Source of the DNA: Stigonema ocellatum SAG 48.90 = DSM 106950
GTDB taxonomy: Bacteria; Cyanobacteriota; Cyanobacteriia; Cyanobacteriales; Nostocaceae
Assembly: GCA_016903675.1 (NCBI GenBank)
Contig: JADQBA010000064.1
Location: 1-49,963 of the forward strand
DNA: 49,963 nucleotides
Reading direction: 5' to 3'
A program made the translations under genes and the position numbers. The notes beneath the pieces were generated by a model. The model saw only the letters and a list, made by a program, of their open reading frames with translations, was not told the DNA's origin and ran no database searches. Below, piece by piece: positions 43,901 to 49,963 of this stretch (the stretch's first letter is position 1; every line of letters begins with the position of its first letter).

Positions 43901-45031
43901 AAATTGGGAGACAATGATGGGAATTTAGTATCTATTGAATCTCACGAACAACTCGATGATCTAAAATCCAAAACCCCTAGCGTCTTGGTTTCTGGAGATG
44001 GAGAGCGCTTGCAGCAGGTCATCTGGAATTTACTATCCAATGCCATCAAGTTCACACCCCAAGGTGGAAGGGTAGAGGTGCAACTTTCGGTGGAAGGGAG
44101 TGGGGAATGGAGAGTAGGGAGTGGGGAACTCGGGGCCCCCTCTGGGGATAAGGGGCAATGGGGAGTAGGGAGTGGGGGAAGAGATGTATACTCGCCAAGT
44201 TTTGCCAAAGTTACGGTGAGGGATACAGGAATTGGGATTAATTCTGAGTTTCTTCCTTACGTGTTCGATCGCTTTCGTCAGGCTGATAGTTCCATCACAC
44301 GGTCCCATGGTGGACTAGGACTTGGCCTTGCGATCGTGCGTCATTTAGTAGAACTCCATGGCGGTAATGTCTCTGTTGCCAGTGCGGGTGAGGACAAAGG
44401 TACGACGTTTACAGTCATACTGCCACTCGTTCAAGAAAGCAGGGAAACTAGAGTAGCAAAAGGTACTGTTGAAGCTTCTTCCTCCCTTGCACCCCCTGCA
44501 CCCCCCGCTAACCCACCCGTTGTCTCTTTAAAAGGTGTAAAGGTGTTAATTGTAGATGACGAAGCTGATACTCGTGACTATCTCACCACAGCACTCCAAC
44601 AGTGCCAAGCCGAAGTTATGGCGGTAGCATCAGCCCAGGAGGCACTGGATGCGATGCAGGAGTGGAAACCAGATGTGCTGGTGAGCGATATTGGTATGCC
44701 CGAAGAGGATGGGTACTCTTTGATTCGCAAAGTTCGTAGACGGGAAGCCGTGAGGCGGTATTCCCAGAGGATTTTCCAACAAAGACAACAGCGTTACAAG
44801 AAGAAGGGTACCCGAAGGATTGGTCGTGAGACATGTACTACACATATCTCCCACTCCCAAAAGCAACGGCGAATGATTCCAGCAGTGGCTTTGACAGCGT
44901 ATGCTAGACCAGAAGACCGGATGCGAGCGATCAAGGAAGGGTTTCAGATGCATTTGCCTAAACCCGTTGATCCAGTTGAGTTAACCATTGTAGTCGCTAC
45001 CTTAGCAGGACGTAGGAATGTGCTACAGTAG
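40955..45031 (+). CDS. Membrane hybrid histidine kinase with two in-frame insertions
   Basis: 1358 residues. An N-terminal membrane domain of about seven helices (to residue 295) is followed by three PAS domains (about 315-690), GAF (about 700-850), HisKA (His886 in FLAILSHELRSPLN), HATPase (N-box QVIWNLLSNAIKF, G-box VRDTGIGI and GGLGLGLAIVRHLVELHG) and a receiver (Asp1245 in DVLVSDIGMPEEDG). Two stretches are absent from the related kinase at 45172-48894. About 30 residues (GSGEWRVGSGELGAP...) at 1048-1078 are encoded by heptamer repeat DNA and sit between N-box and G-box. About 40 basic residues at 1265-1306 sit inside the receiver. The signal sensed is unknown. Activity may be affected by the insertions. 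Confidence 0.9.
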   Translation: MLKFKALRQHDFTTHSLVARTASAIALLVGSLVLLGWCFNFDFLTHFFCVSMVSMKANAAICFILSGVSLWLLLGAREKETEGGQVRENSPLPARVCALIIQLIGWLTFCQYLFGWNFGIDELLFRDSPMAVMTSHPGRMGLNTALNFILVGRALELIGKPKTHRSYWYAQVLSLLAGVISGLALMGYAYKVEVLHHIVPHTTSMALHTAEAFIVLCVGILWARADQGLMEVVTNDTYGGLVAGRLLIATVTVPFVLGWLVLQGEQAEVYNSAFGLSLLIVVLIISFCVLIWQNAALVERLSKERDRVKVALRVNEEKLNSFVDANLIGIIFGDIHGSVQQANDEFLRMIGYTREELQANKISWIDITPPEYLPKDEQGIVEAKVNGACTPYEKEYICKDGSRIPVLVGYTLVGEKKEDTVAFILDLSDRKKSLEALRQSEERFRLAVDNIPDAFVIYDAQRRVQFVNAATLGQLRKSKEEILGRTDEEILPPVIYEPYLATLIKAQETRTSQTTEISINISNYSTVTTFIKYVPILDKKGQIYQILGFAEDITVRKQAESALSNQQKWLEEVVNLMPTPLLLIEPGTARVILANKSADEVAGGQFPKADSAEDYGSHYQITDAHGNPISKEQFPGVRVARGERLEGLEIDWHTPSGIRSLLIFADTLPAMHGHSATCVLTFQDITNLKEVEKALSLGYTRLQLLFETASNLLSSQQPVALVDSVFKKLKEQIGLDVYFNYLVKDNQQILHLASCSGIAEDLEKEMEWVEFGQKVCGAVAAERIPMTFWDVQQSTDPKTEFIRSVGITAHSSYPLIAQGQLLGTLSFGSRSRLKFSQNELGMMQAVCDQIAIAMERASLIASLQEQTEQLREANRMKDEFLAILSHELRSPLNAILGWAQLLRSRKLDEKKIAQAIETIERNARAQTQLIDDLLDISRMIRGKLRLNVRSCNLVPMIEAAIETVRLAAEAKKIDLQFQVLDVKLGDNDGNLVSIESHEQLDDLKSKTPSVLVSGDGERLQQVIWNLLSNAIKFTPQGGRVEVQLSVEGSGEWRVGSGELGAPSGDKGQWGVGSGGRDVYSPSFAKVTVRDTGIGINSEFLPYVFDRFRQADSSITRSHGGLGLGLAIVRHLVELHGGNVSVASAGEDKGTTFTVILPLVQESRETRVAKGTVEASSSLAPPAPPANPPVVSLKGVKVLIVDDEADTRDYLTTALQQCQAEVMAVASAQEALDAMQEWKPDVLVSDIGMPEEDGYSLIRKVRRREAVRRYSQRIFQQRQQRYKKKGTRRIGRETCTTHISHSQKQRRMIPAVALTAYARPEDRMRAIKEGFQMHLPKPVDPVELTIVVATLAGRRNVLQ
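44097..44190 (+). repeat. GGGGAGT-type heptamer repeat inside the kinase ATPase domain
   Basis: GGGAGTGGGGAATGGAGAGT, then GGGGCCCCCTCTGGGGA, then AATGGGGAGTAGGGAGTGGG. It has the same units as the intergenic array at 31129-31315. The segment is in frame and codes for Gly/Ser/Trp/Glu-rich residues. Confidence 0.85.
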
Positions 45032-45171
45032 AGGTGTGTCATATGCGCCAACCCATGGACCAAGGGGTTCGTCGGGCACTTCCTGAGTGTGGATGTGTCT
45101 CTTGTAGAGTTGAAAGCCCCGTGCCTGATAGTTAGCTAGTGCATAGGGTCAATCAAGGCTGCACGACACCA

Positions 45172-48100
45172 CTATATGGGGACTCGACAGAGTGTAATTA
45201 AAGCTAGAACTAACTGTTCTGGCTCAAGAGGTTTTGTCACCTGCTGCTGATAGCCACTGGTGATTGCTCGTTGGTGATCTTCAACTCTGGCATAGGCAGT
45301 CAAAGCGATCGCTGGAATTCTCCCACCTTTTTCGGGGGGTAAAGCCCGGATCTGTTGGATCAAAGTATAGCCATCGATTTCGGGCATTCCAATATCGCTG
45401 ACCAATGCATCGGGTTGGAAGGACTCCAGGGCTGTTAATACTTCTGCCGCAGAGGCAACAGTCAGGACCTCGGCTCCATATTGGGTCAGCAATATGGTTA
45501 ATAGCTCACGGGCATCGGGTTCATCGTCAACGGCGAGGACTCGAATGCCCGTCAGATCAAGGTCTTGCGCGGGTAATTCATCAGGTTGCCTCGTTTCTAG
45601 TTGGGTATCCAGCAAGGGCAATCTGACTGTAAAGATAGCTCCCTTGCCAACACCCGGACTATTAGCACAGATGGTACCTCCATGTGCCTCGACTAGCGTT
45701 CGGACGATCGCTAACCCTAACCCCAGTCCGCCATATTTGCGGGTGATTGAAGCATCTTCTTGGTGAAATGATTCAAAGATATGCGGTAGAAAATTAGGGT
45801 TGATACCAATGCCAGTATCACTGACGGTAATTTGTGCCTGATTGCCGACTTGCTCTAGCCAAATGTCTACCCGTCCATTGTTAGGGGTGAACTTGATCGC
45901 GTTGGACAGCAAGTTCCAAACCACTTGCTGGAGTCGCCCTGCATCGCCAGACACCCGCCCAATCTGGGGTAACACTGGATGCAGCCCGATAGATTTGGAA
46001 ACGGCTGCTGTTCTAACTGTATCGAGCGCTGATTCAATGACAAACACTAGATCAACAGGGGCAATATCCATGCTGAGTTTACCGCGCAGAATCTTGGCAA
46101 CATCGAGCAGGTCATCAATCAGTTGAGTTTGCAGTCGAGCGTTGCGTTCAATGGTGGCTAAGGCTTCAGCCGTTCTGGTTTGATCAAATTTGCGGGTTTG
46201 TAGCAGCTTTGTCCAGCCTAGAATCGGGTTGAGCGGCGATCGCAATTCATGGGAAAGAACAGATAGAAACTCATCTTTGATCCGATTGGCGCGATCGGCT
46301 TGTGCTCTTGCGGCTTGCTCTTGTTCTAAGAGGCGATCTCGTTCAATTTCAGCCTGTTTGCGTTCAGTAAAATCCAGGTTAATGCCACTCAAGCGAATGG
46401 GATAACCTTGTTCATTTAAGGTAAGGCGACCCAGCGCCAGCAGCCAGCGAATGCCTCGTTGGGGATGAATAATACGGAATTCAGTCTGATACTCAGGCAC
46501 ACGTTGCTCAACCAACCGCAATGTGCTAGTAGTAACCCGTTCGCGGTCGTCCGGGTGTAAGGCATTAGACCAATCCTCATACCAAGTCAAACTATTTGCA
46601 GGGTTGACTCCATATAAGTCATAGTTCTCAGGCGACCAAACCATGCTGCCAGTTTGAATATTCCAATCCCATGAGCCAGCTTGCGCCCCAGCCAGCGCCA
46701 ATCGTAACTGTTGTTCATTTTTATGCAGGGTTTCTTCGATTTGTTTACGATCAGTGATGTCCTCAGCAATGCCTGCAAGCCGATAAATCGAACCTGTGTG
46801 ATCTTTTAGCGGAAAACAGCGATCTCTGACCCAGCGAACGCTGCCATCAGGTAAAACAATTCGGTACTCTTGATCAAATTGACCGGTGGTAGCGTTTTGT
46901 TGAAACGCTTTGGCGATCAATTCTTGATCCTCTGGATGGATATAATCGAACCAGGCGTCTGGTTTTCCATACAGTTCCTGCGGGATCAATCCCCATAAGC
47001 GTTCATAGGCAGAGCTGACATAGCAGACTCGGTTTTCAGGCAACTCTTTCATCCAGAACACCGCATCAATATTTTCGGCAAGCTGGCGGAAGCGTTCCTC
47101 ACTCTCCTGCAACGCTGCCTCTGACCGCTTGCGTTCCGTGATATCGATATCAATGCCTGCCATCCGTATCGGCTGACCGTTTTGGTCATAAAACACTTTG
47201 CCCTGAGCCAGTGCCCACCGAATGGTGCCGTTGGGATACACCACCCGAAATTCAATGTTATAGGCTGCTCCGGTCGTCATGGCATGATGGACAGATGCCT
47301 GGACGCGATGGCGATCGTCCGGGTGCAGCAGAGAGGCAAACATCTCATAGGATCCGTCAAACGCGCCTGGTTCCAATCCAAATAAAGCTTCCAAGTTCTC
47401 CGACCAGGAAATTTGTCCCGTCTGGATGTTCCAGTCCCACGTTCCAATGCGCGAGGCTGCCTGTGCCACTCGCAGGCGTTCTTCGCTCGCTTGTAAGGCT
47501 TGTTCAGTTTGTTTGCGATCCGTAATATCTGTGATCGTACCGACATAGCCAATCACATTACCTTCGATGTCTTTTTCAGCAATGGCTTGCCCCATTAACC
47601 ATGATACAACACCCCCAGCAGTCTGAAACCGATATTCAGAAACAAAAGGAAGGTTTAATGCTGCCGCACGATACCACTCACCAACGACGCGATCGCGGTC
47701 ATCGGGATGAATGGCCCTGATCCAACCTTTTCCCTTGGCTTCTTCAATAGACAGCCCAGCTAATTCACACCAACGGGTATTTACATATTGACAGTCTCCA
47801 TGAGCATCGGTGCGAAAAATGCCGACGGGGGAAATTTGTGCCAATGTGGCATAGCGTTGTTCGCTTTCTCGTAGTTCCGCTTCTGCTTGTTGGCGTTCTG
47901 CCAATTCATGCTGCCCCTGCTGATAGAGTTTTGCCTGCCGTAGTGCGATGCTGACCGCAGTGGCGAGCTCTTTGAGCAAGTCAATTTCTAAGGGTTGCCA
48001 CGATCGCGGTGCCGCACAGTGATGGGCAATCAGCAACCCCCAAAACTCATTGTCGCGCACAATGGGTACGACCAGGTTCGCTTGCACTTGAAACTGCGCC

Positions 48101-48894
48101 AACAATTCAACGTGGCAGGGGTCGATACTACTATTGTGAATATCACTGATCGCCGTTACCTGACCCTGACGATAGCGTTTGACATAATCCTCGCTAAAGG
48201 CGAGATCGTGGGTCACAGATTCCGGGCGACTGAATCTGAGGTAGTTCCCTGCGAGGCAGGGATCATAGATTGTAGAATAGAGCAGCGATCGCCATTGTGA
48301 CCCCACCGATTCTGCCACTACCTTGCCATTACCATCCGGTTCTACCCGAAAGACCAGGACACGATCAGTTTGCAGAAACTGCCGCACCTCGCTTACAGTC
48401 GTTTGCAGAATTTCCTCCAGTTCCAGCGTTTGTTGAATCTTTTGAATAATCTGCCAGACTAGCCGTTCTCGTTCGATGCGCTGTTGCAGTTGGGTGCGGA
48501 TCTGAACCACTTCAATTGCCCCATTGACTGCTAGTTGCAACTCTTTGGGAGTGATTTTCCCTTTAACCAGATAATCCTGTGCGCCTGCTTTCATTGCCTG
48601 CACGGCGATCGCCTCATTGCCCTGTCCTGTCAGCATAATCACAGGCACAGACAACTGAAGGCTTGAAGGTTGCAACCTCCGCAGAAACTCCAGTCCATCT
48701 AGGTCGGGCAAGCAATGATCGACTAATACGGCATCGGGTTTGTGTTGATGCCATAGGTCTAGCCCTTGTTGACCCAGTGCTGCCTCCACAATAGTGTAAG
48801 AATAATTTTTATCGCACAGCAGACAGCGCCGATAGAGTTCTCGGTCTTCGGGAGAGTCATCGACAATTAAGAGAGTGCGCGAAATTCGATTCAT
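45172..48894 (-). CDS. Hybrid histidine kinase REC-GAF-4xPAS-HisKA-HATPase-REC
   Basis: 1240 residues, soluble. Receiver 1 (Asp59 in DAVLVDHCLPDLDG, Lys111). A phytochrome-like GAF (about 150-320) carries Cys260-His261 in IDPCHVELLAQFQVQANLVV and LLIAHHCAAPRSWQ, the pattern of bilin-binding cyanobacteriochrome GAFs; a second Cys213 sits in YDPCLAGNY. Four PAS/PAC domains follow (HPDDR motifs near 395, 530, 655 and 780). Then come HisKA (His882 in FLSVLSHELRSPLN), HATPase (VVWNLLSNAIKFTPNNGRVD, GGLGLGLAIVRTLVEAHG) and a C-terminal receiver (Asp1167). Bilin binding is an inference. It is convergent with the kinase at 40955, with a 140-bp gap, and their catalytic halves are close paralogues. Confidence 0.9.
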   Translation of the reverse strand: MNRISRTLLIVDDSPEDRELYRRCLLCDKNYSYTIVEAALGQQGLDLWHQHKPDAVLVDHCLPDLDGLEFLRRLQPSSLQLSVPVIMLTGQGNEAIAVQAMKAGAQDYLVKGKITPKELQLAVNGAIEVVQIRTQLQQRIERERLVWQIIQKIQQTLELEEILQTTVSEVRQFLQTDRVLVFRVEPDGNGKVVAESVGSQWRSLLYSTIYDPCLAGNYLRFSRPESVTHDLAFSEDYVKRYRQGQVTAISDIHNSSIDPCHVELLAQFQVQANLVVPIVRDNEFWGLLIAHHCAAPRSWQPLEIDLLKELATAVSIALRQAKLYQQGQHELAERQQAEAELRESEQRYATLAQISPVGIFRTDAHGDCQYVNTRWCELAGLSIEEAKGKGWIRAIHPDDRDRVVGEWYRAAALNLPFVSEYRFQTAGGVVSWLMGQAIAEKDIEGNVIGYVGTITDITDRKQTEQALQASEERLRVAQAASRIGTWDWNIQTGQISWSENLEALFGLEPGAFDGSYEMFASLLHPDDRHRVQASVHHAMTTGAAYNIEFRVVYPNGTIRWALAQGKVFYDQNGQPIRMAGIDIDITERKRSEAALQESEERFRQLAENIDAVFWMKELPENRVCYVSSAYERLWGLIPQELYGKPDAWFDYIHPEDQELIAKAFQQNATTGQFDQEYRIVLPDGSVRWVRDRCFPLKDHTGSIYRLAGIAEDITDRKQIEETLHKNEQQLRLALAGAQAGSWDWNIQTGSMVWSPENYDLYGVNPANSLTWYEDWSNALHPDDRERVTTSTLRLVEQRVPEYQTEFRIIHPQRGIRWLLALGRLTLNEQGYPIRLSGINLDFTERKQAEIERDRLLEQEQAARAQADRANRIKDEFLSVLSHELRSPLNPILGWTKLLQTRKFDQTRTAEALATIERNARLQTQLIDDLLDVAKILRGKLSMDIAPVDLVFVIESALDTVRTAAVSKSIGLHPVLPQIGRVSGDAGRLQQVVWNLLSNAIKFTPNNGRVDIWLEQVGNQAQITVSDTGIGINPNFLPHIFESFHQEDASITRKYGGLGLGLAIVRTLVEAHGGTICANSPGVGKGAIFTVRLPLLDTQLETRQPDELPAQDLDLTGIRVLAVDDEPDARELLTILLTQYGAEVLTVASAAEVLTALESFQPDALVSDIGMPEIDGYTLIQQIRALPPEKGGRIPAIALTAYARVEDHQRAITSGYQQQVTKPLEPEQLVLALITLCRVPI

Positions 48895-49094
48895 GGTCAG
48901 CGTTTTAGGCGTTTGGGGTGCGATGTCTCTTCCAACTCATAATCTACCATAATTTGGGCGTGTCCCCCTTAGCAAGCCTGTCCGTGCCAAGGGATAGCGC
49001 CTACACCACAGTCCGGGGGACTACCCAAAACCAGGGGGCATATCCGGGATTCTTCTTATAAAGAGAATAACTCGTAGGTCGCAAAGTAAATATG

Positions 49095-49189
49095 ATATAG
49101 CACTCCTAATTGAGATCCGAACAACGGGGACAAGGAAGACTTGGGGGACAAGGAAGAGGTGTTTGTAAATCAAATAGGATTGCTATAGG
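49095..49189. mobile_element. 95-bp miniature inverted-repeat element
   Basis: The left end TATAGCACTCCTAATTGAGA and the right end (complement reading TATAGCAATCCTATTTGATT) match at most positions. The interior carries GGGGACAAGGAAGACTTG units. A partial copy with an expanded centre is at 27698-27790. Non-coding. Confidence 0.65.
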
Positions 49190-49335
49190 AATTACATTTT
49201 ATTTTTGAAATATACGTAGGGTGGGCACTGCCCACCATATCCGGGTTGTGTAGGGCATAGCCCCACTACACTACTTAAAATTTTTCATGAATGATTTAGG
49301 ATTCCTATCTGTCTTGAAGTCAATATGATGAATTT

Positions 49336-49556
49336 AGGACTTACGCACTTTACAAATTGAGCATCATGTGAATACCAAGCTTATTAACCTAAAACTCTTG
49401 CTCTGCCTCGTTAAGAGCCTGACAGCTGGGAATGAGATCAAGGAGGCTCGGCAACCCAGGTTAACGGAGGCAGAGCCTCCTACAAGAGCATTACAAGCCT
49501 AGGCTTGTAACGAGAGATAATGCACAGTTGATTCTCTCTGTCAATGCGTAAGTCCT
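49336..49556 (-). mobile_element. Miniature inverted-repeat element, family B copy 2
   Basis: 221 bp bounded by AGGACTTACGCA...TGCGTAAGTCCT and inverted relative to 17128-17349 (here the TTTACAAATT end is on the left and CTGTCAATGC on the right). The hairpins have other stems: TTACAAGCCT/AGGCTTGTAA (49490-49509) and GGAGGC/GCCTCC (about 49465-49479). The frame words CTCGTTA and AATGC are shared with copy 1. Confidence 0.75.
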
Positions 49557-49778
49557 AGAATTAACTAATTTTTCTTCTAGAACAATTTTATTGAATTTAA
49601 GTATTATTCATGATTTTTTTAGAGTTTTTCTGCACCATTTTTCAAGCAAAATTTGCACTAATTTATAGAACAATAACGTTCAGCTTGTGGAGACGCTATC
49701 TGGCACTTCGTGCCGCAACGCTTAGAGGTTGTTTGAAAAGTTGTTGGCTGTATCTTCGCACTTATTGATCGGAACTAA

Positions 49779-49830
49779 CCCCCCTTTTTAAGGGGGGAAC
49801 TGGAATCAAAGTCCCCCTTTTTAAGGGGGA
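49779..49830. repeat. Pair of CCCCCTTTTTAAGGGGG hairpins
   Basis: CCCCCCTTTTTAAGGGGGG (49779-49797) and TCCCCCTTTTTAAGGGGGA (49812-49830) are two palindromes in direct repeat, 14 bp apart. This is a dispersed cyanobacterial repeat type. The rest of 48895-49963 contains the two miniature elements, a GGAGACGCTATCTGGCAC repeat word near 49688, and no gene that I can support. Confidence 0.7.
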
Positions 49831-49963
49831 TTTAGTTCTATCTAAAAGTATTTGATACATCACTAAGGACTTTGAAAACAAGCTCTAAATCGTTATTATT
49901 TCGTTTAACATGATACCCCTCCATTTTTTACCTGGAAGGGATTTTATTGCTTAAATAACTTTT

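Overview
The window looks like chromosome of a filamentous, probably heterocyst-forming cyanobacterium (Nostocales type). The reasons are frequent HIP1 octamers (GCGATCGC), many heptameric short tandem repeats and palindromic dispersed repeats, Uma2 and CHASE/GAF/PAS hybrid kinases, a cyanobacterial ThiE with a fused N-terminal domain, an orthocaspase-STAND protein, and a cyanobacteria/plastid DUF1517 protein. No RNA gene, CRISPR array, prophage or intact transposase was seen. All functions below are read from sequence motifs only.

Layout. 1-0.5 kb: tail of a Uma2 nuclease-like gene. 0.9-4.5 kb (minus): a two-gene heterodimer-type ABC exporter with one degenerate ATP site. 4.6-6.6 kb (minus): a secreted beta-helix protein with 51-bp coding repeats. 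6.8-8.1 kb: thiE-thiS. 8.3-9.5 kb (minus): a GT4 glycosyltransferase. 10-11 kb: DUF1517. 11.6-15.5 kb: an FHA-PrsW intramembrane protease followed by a membrane-anchored STAND ATPase with a Thr/Pro-rich outer tail. 16-16.7 kb (minus): a PIN toxin-antitoxin pair. 17.5-22.2 kb (minus): a candidate conflict or cell-death operon of alpha/beta hydrolase, then caspase-NB-ARC, then winged-helix/TPR/AAA. The last two genes appear to be one ancestral gene broken by a one-base frameshift. 22.5-23.3 kb: a NodS-like methyltransferase.

24-40 kb is mainly envelope biology: an outer-membrane-like protein, MurJ, a pentapeptide protein, an LCP transferase, ManC (GDP-mannose supply), a UbiB-type kinase, an ABC-2 exporter whose ATPase and permease are separated by an inverted Wzt-like ATPase, LpxD and an MltA lytic transglycosylase. 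A lone TIR/deoxyribosyltransferase-like protein lies at 39.8-40.6 kb. 41-48.9 kb holds two very large convergent hybrid histidine kinases. One contains a tandem-repeat insertion inside its ATPase domain and a second insertion in its receiver. The other carries a GAF domain resembling bilin-binding cyanobacteriochromes.

The most striking themes are (1) the STAND/caspase/TIR-like/toxin genes, which suggest accessory immunity or programmed-death functions, and (2) an unusually heavy load of small repeats. Several are miniature elements with terminal inverted repeats. They have supplied stop codons to at least six genes and have entered at least one catalytic domain in frame.
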